A stretch of DNA of 15,452 nt, from assembly GCA_023433855.1 (NCBI GenBank), contig JAEYTV010000429.1, positions 1-15,452 of the forward strand, written 5' to 3'. Shown one piece after another: positions 8,535 to 15,104 of this stretch. The notes under the pieces are model-generated. The model was not told where the DNA came from and did no database searches. It was given only the letters and a program-made list of their open reading frames with translations. The stretch's first letter is position 1; every line of letters starts with the position of its first letter. Origin of the DNA: Pseudomonadota bacterium (GTDB taxonomy: Bacteria; Pseudomonadota; Alphaproteobacteria; Rhizobiales; Rhizobiaceae). The position numbers were made by a program, and so were the translations under genes.

Positions 8535-8553
8535 GCTCCCTTCTGGACAGCTC

Positions 8554-10122
8554 ATGGGTACCATTGCAGGCACGATCGTTCCGACAACAAGGCGTCCCCG
8601 CCGACCGGTGACGGCATCCTGGACAATGGGGATCGCTGCCCTTGTCGCTTCACTGGCGCTGCTTCCGCTCGGCTTCGTTCTCTGGGCGACGATCGAGACG
8701 GGCGTGAATACAGCCTTTCAACTCATCGTCCGGCCGCGGGTGGGTGATCTGATGATCAACACGATGCTGCTCGTCCTTTTCACCGTTCCGCTCTGCGCCG
8801 TGGTTGCCCTGTCATTGGCCTGGCTGACAGAGCGCACCAACCTGCCGGGCGCCCGCATCTGGACCTGGCTGGCGGTGGCACCGCTGGCGGTACCCGCCTT
8901 CGTCCATTCCTATGCGTGGGTCGGCATATGGCCCGCCCTCCACGGCCTTGCGGCCGGCGTGGCGATTTCCGTCGTCGCTTATTTTCCGTTCCTCTATCTG
9001 CCTCTCGCCGCAGCATTCCGGCTGCTCGACCCCGCGCTCGAAGACCAGGCCGCCTCCCTTGGGCTTTCCCCCTTTGCCGTCTTCCGCCGCGTCGTCCTGC
9101 CCCAGTTGAAGCTGGCGCTCTGCGGGGGCGCACTGCTGATTGGCCTGCATCTTCTGTCGGAATACGGTCTTTATGCGATGATCCGTTTCGACACGTTCAC
9201 GACAGCAATCATTGATCAGTTCCAGTCCACCTACAATGGTGTCGCGGCTCATATGCTGGCACTGGTGCTGGTCTTCTGCTGTTTCGCGATGCTGGGGCTC
9301 GAAGCTGCCGTGCGGGGCCGCAGCCGGTATGCTCGGGTTGGCTCCGGAGCGGCGCGTCGCCCCACGGCAATACGGTTGGGCGTCTGGAAATACCCGTGCC
9401 TGCTGCTGCCTATCCTTGTTGCTGCATTCTCGCTTGGCATTCCCGTATTCACACTTGCGCGCTGGCTGGCGGCGGGCGGCGCCGACATCTGGCGTCTGGA
9501 CGAGATTGGTCCTTCTCTCTTTCAAACGCTGCTGATCTGCCTGATCGGCGGGCTTGCGACGACCGCCGCGGCAGTACCGGTCGCCTGGCTATCCATACGC
9601 CGGCCGAACCGCGCAAGCCGCCTCCTCGAAGGCTGCTATTATCTTGCCAGCGCGATGCCTGGGGTGGTGGTGGCGCTCGCCCTGGTCACGGTGACCGTCC
9701 GAGCCATCCTGCCGCTTTATCAGACGCTAGCCACGATCGCGCTCGCCTATGTCGTCATGTTCCTGCCGAGGGCGCTCGTCAGCCTCAGGGCAAGCATCGC
9801 GCAGGTCCCGGTCGAGCTCGAGCAGGTTGCGACGAGCCTCGGCCGATCGCCCGCCAATGCGCTCTGGTCCACGACCGTGCGTCTTGCAGCGCCCGGTGCT
9901 GCTGCGGGCGTGGCTCTTTCCTCTCTCGGCATCATCAACGAATTGACAGCGACCCAGATGCTTGCGCCCAACGGCACACGCACCCTCGCCATGGCCTTCT
10001 GGGCCCTCACCGGCGAGATCGATTACCCAGCGGCCGCCCCCTATGCCCTGCTGATGGTTCTTTTCTCCATGCCACTGATATGGCTTCTCCAGTACCAATC
10101 AAAAAAGATTGCCGGTCGATGA
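8554..10122 (+). CDS. fbpB: Ferric iron ABC transporter permease, two fused permease domains
   Basis: A 522-residue, very hydrophobic protein with about twelve membrane segments and two copies of the binding-protein-dependent permease domain, as in FbpB/SfuB. Each copy carries its EAA loop, which docks onto the ATPase: [20 protein letters not shown] (163-182) and [20 protein letters not shown] (423-442). Both repeats have the conserved Gly nine or so residues after the Glu. The start is uncertain: the ATG at 8554 gives a short basic leader before the first membrane helix (from about residue 24) but has only a weak GGA site. A TTG at 8500 would add eighteen Arg/Cys-rich residues and has no visible site. 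The stop overlaps the ATPase start as ATGA, so those two are translationally coupled. It should form the inner-membrane channel for Fe3+. Confidence 0.9.
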   Translation: MGTIAGTIVPTTRRPRRPVTASWTMGIAALVASLALLPLGFVLWATIETGVNTAFQLIVRPRVGDLMINTMLLVLFTVPLCAVVALSLAWLTERTNLPGARIWTWLAVAPLAVPAFVHSYAWVGIWPALHGLAAGVAISVVAYFPFLYLPLAAAFRLLDPALEDQAASLGLSPFAVFRRVVLPQLKLALCGGALLIGLHLLSEYGLYAMIRFDTFTTAIIDQFQSTYNGVAAHMLALVLVFCCFAMLGLEAAVRGRSRYARVGSGAARRPTAIRLGVWKYPCLLLPILVAAFSLGIPVFTLARWLAAGGADIWRLDEIGPSLFQTLLICLIGGLATTAAAVPVAWLSIRRPNRASRLLEGCYYLASAMPGVVVALALVTVTVRAILPLYQTLATIALAYVVMFLPRALVSLRASIAQVPVELEQVATSLGRSPANALWSTTVRLAAPGAAAGVALSSLGIINELTATQMLAPNGTRTLAMAFWALTGEIDYPAAAPYALLMVLFSMPLIWLLQYQSKKIAGR

Positions 10123-11153
10123 CCCTCCTTCAGATCAATTCCCTGCGCAAACGCTACGGCTCCGTCGATGCGTTGGACGGCATCGACCTCTCCGTACCTG
10201 CCGGGGGACGCACCGCGATCGTGGGTCCGTCCGGCTGTGGCAAGACGACGCTTCTGCGCCTTGTCGCAGGGTTCGAGAGCCCCGATGCCGGCAGCATCAT
10301 GCTTGCAGGGAAATTGCTGGCGGAGGGGGCCGCGTCCGTACCGGCGCACAAGCGCGGCATCGGCATCGTGGCGCAGGACGGCTGTCTTTTCCCGCATCTC
10401 AACGTGGCGCAGAATATCGGCTTCGGCATCAAAGCCGAACAGGCGGAAAAGCAGGCCCGCATCTGTGAACTGATGGACATGGTGGGGCTGCACCGCTCGC
10501 TGCTCGCCCGCAAGCCGGATGAGATTTCAGGTGGGCAGCAGCAGCGGGTTGCCCTGGCGCGCGCGCTTGCACGTAAGCCAAGGCTGATCCTGCTTGACGA
10601 GCCGTTTTCAGCCCTCGATACCGGACTTCGCGCTGCCACCCGCAATGCCGTCAGCGAGGTTCTGACGGCGGCCGGCATCACGGCATTGCTGGTTACCCAC
10701 GATCAGGCCGAGGCACTCGCCTTTGCCGACCAGGTCGCAGTGATGCGCTCTGGCAGGTTTGCTCAGGTCGGTTCGCCGCGCGATGTCTATCTGCGCCCCG
10801 CCGATCCCGCTACGGCGGCATTCCTGGGCGAGGCAATCGTGCTGCCGGCGAAAGTGTTCGATGGTCGGGCCGACAGCCGGATGGGAACTTTGCCGGTCGA
10901 CGATCAGGCCTTCAGGGGCGAGGGGACAATCATGCTGAGGCCGGAGCAGATCTCGCTTGCGCCTGAAAGCGGGGCTGGCCCCGCTGCAACAGTTGCAGAG
11001 ATCACTTTCTGCGGGCCAAGCTGTGACGTGCGGATCATAGTCGCCGGAAGCGAGCCCTTTTCCTTCCGGTTGGAGGTTCCGAGCGGCAGGATGCTCCTGC
11101 CGGGTGAGCGGGTCACGATCAGCGTGGCCGGGCGAGCGCACCTGTTCAGGTAG
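10119..11153 (+). CDS. fbpC: Ferric iron ABC transporter ATPase
   Basis: A 344-residue ATPase with all motifs canonical: Walker [10 protein letters not shown] (36-44), Q-loop Gln86 ([13 protein letters not shown]), signature ISGGQQQR (136-143), Walker B LILLDEP (157-162 region), D-loop SALD and H-loop His194 ([11 protein letters not shown]). The length beyond about residue 235 is a C-terminal regulatory domain (TOBE_2-like, including MLRPEQISL and PGERVTISV), as in FbpC and other CUT1/FbpC-type ATPases. It should power iron import through the permease encoded just before, with which it shares the overlap ATGA at 10119-10122. The start [19 protein letters not shown] fits the family exactly, although the open frame extends further upstream inside the permease gene. 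Its intact motifs contrast with the degenerate ATPase domain of the protein at 1821-3617. Confidence 0.93.
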   Translation: MTLLQINSLRKRYGSVDALDGIDLSVPAGGRTAIVGPSGCGKTTLLRLVAGFESPDAGSIMLAGKLLAEGAASVPAHKRGIGIVAQDGCLFPHLNVAQNIGFGIKAEQAEKQARICELMDMVGLHRSLLARKPDEISGGQQQRVALARALARKPRLILLDEPFSALDTGLRAATRNAVSEVLTAAGITALLVTHDQAEALAFADQVAVMRSGRFAQVGSPRDVYLRPADPATAAFLGEAIVLPAKVFDGRADSRMGTLPVDDQAFRGEGTIMLRPEQISLAPESGAGPAATVAEITFCGPSCDVRIIVAGSEPFSFRLEVPSGRMLLPGERVTISVAGRAHLFR

Positions 11154-11157
11154 CAAT

Positions 11158-11183
11158 GGAACCCTGGAACATTCCTTCACGTT
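11158..11183 (+). promoter_or_regulatory. EcfG/RpoE2-type general stress promoter
   Basis: GGAAC at 11158-11162 is followed after 17 bases by CGTT at 11180-11183, matching the alphaproteobacterial EcfG consensus GGAAC-N16/17-CGTT. It begins 5 bases after the fbpC-like stop and lies 30 bases before the DUF1328 start, a suitable distance for the transcript start and an AAGGA ribosome-binding site. A second GGAAC at 11166-11170 is too close to the CGTT to serve. Confidence 0.65.
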
Positions 11184-11213
11184 AAACGGCACCAACATGA
11201 AGGAACAATTTCC

Positions 11214-11387
11214 ATGCTGAAATGGGCTCTTATCTTTCTTTTGATATCCCTGGTTTCTGGCTTTCTCGGCTTTTCCGGTGTTTCTGCAGCGACCGCGAAG
11301 ATTGCGAAGATCCTGTTCGTGATCGCGCTGATCGTCTTCCTCGTCTTCCTCGTTCTGGCACTGATGGCCGGCAGCGCGCTTATGTAG
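11214..11387 (+). CDS. Small DUF1328/YtjA-family membrane protein
   Basis: A 57-residue protein beginning [20 protein letters not shown], followed by a short polar turn ([14 protein letters not shown]) and a second hydrophobic helix ending GSALM. This two-helix pattern, with the Gly-Phe pair and the [10 protein letters not shown] turn, is that of the DUF1328 (YtjA) family of small inner-membrane proteins, whose function is unknown. AAGGA about 9 bases upstream supports the start. The gene stands apart from the iron operon: it has its own EcfG-type promoter in the 60-base gap, which suggests induction under general stress. Many small membrane proteins in rhizobia are controlled this way, though I cannot say that this particular one has been shown to be. 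Confidence 0.88.
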   Translation: MLKWALIFLLISLVSGFLGFSGVSAATAKIAKILFVIALIVFLVFLVLALMAGSALM

Positions 11388-11400
11388 GCGCGATGTCCCG

Positions 11401-11421
11401 CCGCGAGAGTTCTTCTCGCGG
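11401..11421 (+). other. Perfect 8-bp hairpin after the DUF1328 gene
   Basis: CCGCGAGA and TCTCGCGG form an 8-bp stem with a 5-base loop, 13 bases after the stop codon. There is no U-run on either side, so it is more likely a 3' stabilising structure than a standard terminator. Confidence 0.4.
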
Positions 11422-11439
11422 CCCGCGTGTTCAACGCGC

Positions 11440-11471
11440 AAAAAAAAGCCCTGCGAGATTCCTTGCAGGGC
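11440..11471 (-). terminator. Intrinsic terminator for leftward transcription
   Basis: On the minus strand GCCCTGC, a 10-base loop and GCAGGGC (11471 down to 11448) are followed by eight U residues (11447-11440). This is a textbook factor-independent terminator. No leftward protein gene ends just upstream of it, so it either ends a small RNA or backs up the terminator at 11617-11639. Confidence 0.75.
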
Positions 11472-11540
11472 AATTGGGGAAAACCCGCGTTGTCGCGGGA
11501 ACGCTGCGTTTAACCACGTCTTGAGGTGCATCACGAGGGC
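11440..11540 (-). ncRNA. Candidate small structured RNA, family unknown
   Basis: Read leftward, a stable stem CCCGCG-ACAA-CGCGGG (11499-11484) followed by UUUU precedes the strong terminator hairpin. This is the usual 3' half of a bacterial small RNA, and no coding frame explains it. I see no clear promoter, so the 5' end at about 11540 is a guess. The alternative is a tandem terminator. Confidence 0.2.
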
Positions 11541-11616
11541 GGATGGAACCGATTCGGTACGGTCCCGAGAGAATTGCGAGCAGGCGCCGAGGTAGACGGT
11601 TGCATTTGCCAAAACG

Positions 11617-11639
11617 AAAAAAGGCGCCGAGGTGGCACC
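11617..11639 (-). terminator. Intrinsic terminator downstream of the integrase and tRNA-like end
   Basis: On the minus strand GGTGCC (11639-11634), a 5-base loop and GGCGCC (11628-11623) form a 6-bp stem with one G-U pair, followed by six U residues and then CGUUUU. It lies 33 bases beyond the CCA of the tRNA-like sequence at 11672-11689, the place where a tRNA gene's own terminator would be. It would also end the integrase transcript. The 12-bp sequence AGGCGCCGAGGT that includes this stem occurs again at 11582-11593. Confidence 0.6.
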
Positions 11640-11671
11640 TATTCGCGTCTCGAAGTTTTGAGAAGATCGGA

Positions 11672-11689
11672 TGGTGGGCGTGACAAGGA
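11672..11689 (-). other. Candidate attachment site: tRNA 3'-end fragment
   Basis: The minus strand reads TCCTTGTCACGCCCACCA. This has the form of a tRNA 3' end: the end of a T-stem, an acceptor strand CACGCCC, a discriminator A and CCA. The next 60 bases upstream on that strand do not fold as the rest of a tRNA, so only the 3' end is present, next to an integrase gene and followed by a terminator. This is what recombination into a tRNA gene leaves at one end of an element. From memory the acceptor would fit a GGGCGTG tRNA such as tRNA-Val(GAC), which is not certain. Confidence 0.45.
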
Positions 11690-11714
11690 CAACATTTGAG
11701 AACTAAGCAATTGG

Positions 11715-12788
11715 TTACACAATATTTTTTGTCTTGTATCCCTCACCTGAATCAGGGTGAGGGATTTCGATGTTCCCAATCTGGTCCGCAACGATGCGGC
11801 TGGCTTCTATTCCGAGACGCTTCCGGTCGACACCTTTCGTGTAGATCTCTGCGGTGGCCAACTTCGTCCAACCGTACTGCGCCATTAGCTGGTGGCTTCC
11901 AGCACCGCCCTCCGCTGCCAGTGTGGCGCTGAGCTTCCGTAGGCCGTGCGCAGACTTTGTTATGCCGGCCTCGGTGCACTTTTCCCTGAACCAGTTTCCA
12001 AATGCTTCCTTGACGAATGGCTTGCCGCGGCTGCTCTCGATCAGGTGGAGCCCCTTCCGTGGCGTTAGGTCGATCATCGTCAGCAACTCGTCCGTAAGCT
12101 CGACAGTGATCCGCGATCCCGTCTTTGCCGTGGAGAGAGACAATTCCTTTCCCTTGATATGCTGCCGACCCGCGATCGCGACGTCCGACCTTCTCAAGCC
12201 GGCCAAAAGCATCAGTTCCATTGCCAAGCGCTCTGGTGTGCCGATCGCGTGCTTTGTTCGAAATGCTTTTACGTCGTCAACGGTCCATGCGGGGAATCCG
12301 TCCGATTTGTAACTGGGGAGATCGACGCCGATGGTGGGGTCGGCGGCCACGAGCCGCATCTTCCGTGCCCAACCAAACATACCACGCATGACCTTCAGGA
12401 AGTTCGCCGCTAGGGCCGGGGTCTCGTGCCTCTTGTCGACGCCTTCCTGGATGACATCCTGGCTGAAAGCAGACAGCGCGTGGCGGCCATTCTTCTCCAG
12501 CACCTTCGCCATGATCAGACGTTGCTGCTTCTGCGTGGCGGGACTAAAGCCTGCCCATTTAGCGCTTTCGGTCGTGTAACGGTTCCAGAGCCACTGGAGC
12601 GTGTTTTCGTGAACCGCCTTTACCTCGACCGGCGTTCCAGTCAGCGCGGCGCGATATGCTGCCTTGAAGGCAGGGTCGTTTGGATTGGGCAACCGGATGC
12701 GCTTGCCCTTTCCGATGCGGAAATAGAACACCCACTTGTCGTGGCGGGTTTTCTGCTTGTGAACGTGGAGTGGGAGCTTTCTTGGCAT
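11715..12788 (-). CDS. Phage-type tyrosine integrase
   Basis: A 357-residue site-specific recombinase. After an N-terminal arm-binding region (MPRKLPLHVHKQKTRHDKWV, with the GKGKRIRLP turn common in rhizobial phage integrases) and a core-binding helix domain (about 55-160), the catalytic domain shows Arg199 in LAGLRRSD, Lys222 in TAKTGS, His281-x2-Arg284 in AHGLRKLSA, Trp307 in QYGWT and the nucleophile Tyr316 in TAEIYTKG. All essential residues are present, so the enzyme should be able to integrate or excise the element. I choose the ATG at 12788, 10 bases after the stop of the preceding small gene. A GTG at 12896 would add 36 residues that overlap that gene in another frame and look unrelated. 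It is the last gene of the leftward operon and faces the putative attachment site 26 bases away. Confidence 0.93.
   Translation of the reverse strand: MPRKLPLHVHKQKTRHDKWVFYFRIGKGKRIRLPNPNDPAFKAAYRAALTGTPVEVKAVHENTLQWLWNRYTTESAKWAGFSPATQKQQRLIMAKVLEKNGRHALSAFSQDVIQEGVDKRHETPALAANFLKVMRGMFGWARKMRLVAADPTIGVDLPSYKSDGFPAWTVDDVKAFRTKHAIGTPERLAMELMLLAGLRRSDVAIAGRQHIKGKELSLSTAKTGSRITVELTDELLTMIDLTPRKGLHLIESSRGKPFVKEAFGNWFREKCTEAGITKSAHGLRKLSATLAAEGGAGSHQLMAQYGWTKLATAEIYTKGVDRKRLGIEASRIVADQIGNIEIPHPDSGEGYKTKNIV
11740..11763. repeat. Inverted repeat in the 3' end of the integrase gene
   Basis: CCCTCACC (11740-11747) and GGTGAGGG (11756-11763) are perfect 8-bp arms around 8 bases. It has no suitable T-run for termination. 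Its place between integrase and attachment site makes it a possible arm-type binding site, which is speculative. Confidence 0.35.
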
Positions 12789-12798
12789 CCCGGAATCA

Positions 12799-12969
12799 TC
12801 ATAAACTCGGACGCGAGTAGTCAATTCCACTCCCCTTTGCGGCCGGCGCGTCAGGAATGACGGTGATGACAGCCTCTCCAACCCTGATTTCCACACGGCA
12901 TCCAGTGGCCTTCGCCACTTCAGCGGCTCGTTGCATGTCCTGCTTGCGAATGAGGGCAGGGGCAGACAT
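12799..12969 (-). CDS. Small protein directly before the integrase
   Basis: A 56-residue frame starting MSAPALIRKQDMQRAAEVAK and continuing with TGCRVEIRVGEAVITVIPD. It is a helix rich in Arg/Lys followed by two short strands. Its ATG overlaps the stop of the preceding gene by one base (TGATG) and its stop is 10 bases before the chosen integrase start, so it is embedded in the operon. Proteins of this shape and place occur next to integrases in many rhizobial prophages, by my recollection, with no agreed function. Candidates are a recombination directionality (excision) factor or a regulator. A real gene is supported by the coupled start and by the fit between its stop and the integrase start; function is inference. 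Confidence 0.65.
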   Translation of the reverse strand: MSAPALIRKQDMQRAAEVAKATGCRVEIRVGEAVITVIPDAPAAKGSGIDYSRPSL

Positions 12970-13487
12970 CAGGTTTTATCCCCGGTATTCAACTTATCCA
13001 CAGGCGTATCAACGATCGACTGCAAGAACATCGTCAGGCCATTGATCTTCCGGCCGTCCTCCGCACGATGAGCACTATGGACGGTGTCAAAGACATCGGT
13101 GTCTGAGAGGATGAAGGCGCACTTTTCCTTCAGTTCTTCCAGTGTATTGCAACGGAATTCGATCACTTCATCCATCAGGAGCATGTAACGGTGCCACTCT
13201 GGGCTATCTTCAGCTCGTTTGCAGTCTTGATCAAACTGAGCTTCCCAGACCTGTTTTGCACGACGACACGTAGCCTTTAGCTCTTCAAAACCCGGCGAAG
13301 AGATTGCTCTTATTTCGAGAGCTGCTTTTTCCCGAATGAGGAAGTTTTCCATGGTGTCGACAGCGGCAGCTACGCCACGATAGAAGTGTTTATCTCTATC
13401 CAACATTCCCGATTTTTCTTCCGCCGCCATCAACTTGCACTCAGCGATAGCGCGTTTGAAGGAGCTGAGAAATCTGTCACTCTTCAC
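12969..13487 (-). CDS. Hypothetical phage-type protein, 172 residues
   Basis: I do not recognise this protein. It begins with a GTG (reading MKSDRFLSSFKRAIAECKLM), overlapping the upstream stop as GTGA, with GAGGGG as a possible ribosome-binding site. The sequence is almost entirely charged helix (AAEEKSGMLDRDKHFYRGVA, then EELKATCRRAKQVWEAQFDQ), without membrane segments, signal peptide or known motif; four cysteines are scattered and do not form a zinc pattern. Residues 34-60 (HFYRGVAAAVDTMENFLIREK region) are a likely amphipathic helix. It is the longest of the small genes between the putative regulatory region at 14.7 kb and the integrase, and base composition appears lower in GC than the left part of the window, consistent with acquired DNA. 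Confidence 0.7.
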   Translation of the reverse strand: MKSDRFLSSFKRAIAECKLMAAEEKSGMLDRDKHFYRGVAAAVDTMENFLIREKAALEIRAISSPGFEELKATCRRAKQVWEAQFDQDCKRAEDSPEWHRYMLLMDEVIEFRCNTLEELKEKCAFILSDTDVFDTVHSAHRAEDGRKINGLTMFLQSIVDTPVDKLNTGDKT

Positions 13488-13690
13488 TTCAGCCCCTCCA
13501 ACAGTTCTTCCAGTCGATCATGGATGATACGAAGCTTGTTATCGACTTCACCGGACACGGCCTGAAGCGCATCCGTGGCGTAGCCGGTTACTCCGCTATC
13601 GGAAGCCGCCGTGTGCAGCGCCTCGTTTAGGCTGATAGCCTTGTTGAGAAGGTCGACGATGTCGCCGACCTTGATAGATAGGTTCGACAT
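13484..13690 (-). CDS. Small hypothetical helical protein, 68 residues
   Basis: The product reads MSNLSIKVGDIVDLLNKAIS and ends DRLEELLEGLK. The longer open frame starting at 13798 is not chosen because its added residues are Arg/Pro-rich and overlap the upstream gene. The ATG at 13690 shares one base with that gene's stop (TGATG), matching the spacing used elsewhere in this operon. Two amphipathic helices are predicted around a small Gly/Thr/Ser loop (SDSGVTGYATDALQAV). No known domain is recognised. The outline (helix with D-[IL]-V-x-[LM]-L, loop with T/N-G, second helix) resembles the 83-residue and 126-residue products encoded just upstream, so it may belong to one small family with them. 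Confidence 0.65.
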   Translation of the reverse strand: MSNLSIKVGDIVDLLNKAISLNEALHTAASDSGVTGYATDALQAVSGEVDNKLRIIHDRLEELLEGLK

Positions 13691-13941
13691 CAGTTTGCCT
13701 CCCGGTGGTGCGGTACCCATTCGCCGGCACGGTCGAAAATCGCCGCGGCCTCGTGCTGCCGGCGCGCTTCGCGTTCGGCAACTCTCATCATAGCGCAAGC
13801 CCTATCGAGCGCCCCGTTGCGGGTTCCATCCGGGTGCTCGAAGCTCATATCGCTTATAAGTTCGCGGATGGCGGACAGCATCAAGACGAGGTCATTGAGG
13901 TTGTAATAGACATCGCCCGGCTCGAAGGATGAATTGTTCAT
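13690..13941 (-). CDS. Small hypothetical helical protein, 83 residues
   Basis: The product begins MNNSSFEPGDVYYNLNDLVL and continues MLSAIRELISDMSFEHPDGT, then NGALDRACAMMRVAEREARR. It has no recognised domain. The sequence suggests two helices joined by a loop with the NGALD motif. Its start overlaps the upstream stop by four bases (ATGA) and its stop overlaps the downstream start by one base, so its translation is coupled on both sides. The fit of both ends is good evidence that it is a true gene despite its length. A phage early-gene product or small regulator is possible; nothing in the sequence decides this. Confidence 0.65.
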   Translation of the reverse strand: MNNSSFEPGDVYYNLNDLVLMLSAIRELISDMSFEHPDGTRNGALDRACAMMRVAEREARRQHEAAAIFDRAGEWVPHHREAN

Positions 13942-14315
13942 TGTCCGTCTCCGATCCTAGCCTTGAGGTCGAGATATTCGGCGTGCAGCAGGTGCGCCTT
14001 GCCCATCACTTCCGACAGGCAGTCGGGGTAAGTCGTTTCGTGGTGAAGGATGATGAAAGCACGAACATTCGCCTCGTCGAGCGTGGTCGGCTTCGCAGCT
14101 TCCGCTACCTGCAAGATTAGCTCAAGGCAGTCGTTGAAGCTGTCTTGAAGGGCTTCGACCTCGTCGAGGGCACCACCCGTGCAACGTGGCTGGTTTTGTA
14201 CCCCGTTAACGGCGTTGCGCGCTGCGGTTACGGCATCCATGACGACACTCAGTTCGCGCATGGTAAGGCGGGAAAGGTTCGACTCCGGGAAGTAAAAGTT
14301 GACGCTGTAGTTCAT
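13938..14315 (-). CDS. Hypothetical helical protein, 125 residues
   Basis: The start is either ATG 14315 (chosen, one-base overlap with the upstream stop) or GTG 14318. The product begins MNYSVNFYFPESNLSRLTMR, followed by ELSVVMDAVTAARNAVNGV and TGGALDEVEALQDSFNDCLE. I recognise no domain. The helix-loop-helix outline with a G-A-L-D loop is shared with the 83-residue protein encoded next. The second half (ANVRAFIILHHETTYPDCLS) is longer and has two adjacent histidines that might bind metal, although no complete site is visible. It stands second in the leftward operon and overlaps both neighbours. Confidence 0.65.
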   Translation of the reverse strand: MNYSVNFYFPESNLSRLTMRELSVVMDAVTAARNAVNGVQNQPRCTGGALDEVEALQDSFNDCLELILQVAEAAKPTTLDEANVRAFIILHHETTYPDCLSEVMGKAHLLHAEYLDLKARIGDGQ

Positions 14316-14650
14316 CACGCGCGCCCCCCGCTCAGAGCGGAGTAATACCGCTCTTTGATTGCCAGGGTGCGGTTCTCGATGTCATTGACGGCAAAGAGAA
14401 CGGCGTCACGATCGGCCATGGCGAGCTTATAGACGAGATATTCGCCTTCGCTCTCCGGACGTTCAAAGAGGCTATCTGCAATGTCAGCGGCGATCCGCGT
14501 CATGTGCGAGAGGTCGCGCAGCAGGGGCTCAAGATCCCGCATTGCAGATGCAATCTTCGCGTCCATCTTTGTGCGGGTCACGGCAATGATGTTCTCGCTC
14601 AGTTCACCTATGCTTTTGGGCGCAGTTGTGCTATCCGGATGATCACTCAT
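14315..14650 (-). CDS. Hypothetical helical protein, first gene of the small-gene operon
   Basis: A 111-residue product beginning MSDHPDSTTAPKSIGELSEN, then long amphipathic helices (IIAVTRTKMDAKIASAMRDL; LLRDLSHMTRIAADIADSLF; LAMADRDAVLFAVNDIENRT). No known domain is recognised. The ribosome-binding site AAGGAA lies about 8 bases upstream, the best in this operon, and there is no upstream overlap, so this is the first gene and the promoter should lie between 14651 and about 14760. The stop overlaps the next start. The helical content and size suggest a protein that pairs with itself or with the products of the neighbouring genes; this is inference. Confidence 0.7.
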   Translation of the reverse strand: MSDHPDSTTAPKSIGELSENIIAVTRTKMDAKIASAMRDLEPLLRDLSHMTRIAADIADSLFERPESEGEYLVYKLAMADRDAVLFAVNDIENRTLAIKERYYSALSGGRA

Positions 14651-14736
14651 CAGGCAGTTCCTTCTGTTTGGTGTTGTTAATGGCAGGGGCGGGGATCGGT
14701 CGCCAAACTACTTCCCCGCCTGCTGCGTCGCTTCAT

Positions 14737-14796
14737 GGTTTTAACCAGATGGTTTTCGGAAATCTCCGAATTGCTGTCGGAAAATCAGAACTCCGA
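14737..14796. promoter_or_regulatory. Cluster of dyads upstream of the small-gene operon, possible operator
   Basis: Three dyads are packed in 60 bases: TGGTT-TT-AACCA (14737-14748), TTCGGA-AATC-TCCGAA (14755-14770, perfect 6-bp arms), and a wider pair TCGGA (14777-14781) with TCCGA (14792-14796). The repeated TCGGA/TCCGA half-sites suggest a dimeric repressor binding at two adjacent sites, 90-150 bases before the first leftward gene. The binding protein is not identified. Confidence 0.4.
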
Positions 14797-14825
14797 GAGC
14801 TTGCCACACGCCAGATGAAAAAGGC

Positions 14826-14867
14826 GGCAATTCTGTTTCCGGATCCGGCAATTCTGTTTCCGTATCC
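14826..14867. repeat. Tandem 21-bp repeat, two copies
   Basis: The unit GGCAATTCTGTTTCC plus GGATCC occupies 14826-14846 and is repeated at 14847-14867 with one change (GTATCC). Read on the minus strand it encodes a repeated seven-residue unit RIRKQNC; on the plus strand it encodes AILFPDP/AILFPYP. Confidence 0.8.
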
Positions 14868-14892
14868 GCAAACATCGATAATGAGTTTCTTC

Positions 14893-14976
14893 GACAAGAG
14901 GTTGGAATTCTGGAACAAGAGCTTGGGTTTTCGCGACAAGTTCTTGCCCCAGCCTGACAAGCTCGACTACGCTGCT
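14893..14976. repeat. Four imperfect 21-bp phased repeats
   Basis: The hexamer RACAAG occurs at 14893, 14914, 14935 and 14956, at exact 21-base steps. The second and third copies lie in perfect short dyads (CAAGAGCTTG, CAAGTTCTTG) and the first in a near-dyad (CAAGAGGTTG). 21 bp is two helical turns, as in iterons and operator arrays, but it is also seven codons: the minus strand reads LVRLGQE-LVAKTQA-LVPEFQP-LVEETHY in a 71-codon frame (14785-15000). Confidence 0.65.
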
Positions 14977-15104
14977 TCCCCCGATAGGCGTCTGAAGCAT
15001 TGCAATGGTCGGCCGGATGATTTGCTTCACCGGCCGGGCCCTGGAGGTTACCGAAGCGATCGAGACGGCTAAGCGGTTGTCGAGGGATTACGCGAATGCG
15101 CGGT

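Noticed and set aside
10608..11612. A 334-codon minus-strand open frame across the ATPase and DUF1328 genes
   Set aside because: It runs antisense through two recognised genes, a terminator and a promoter.
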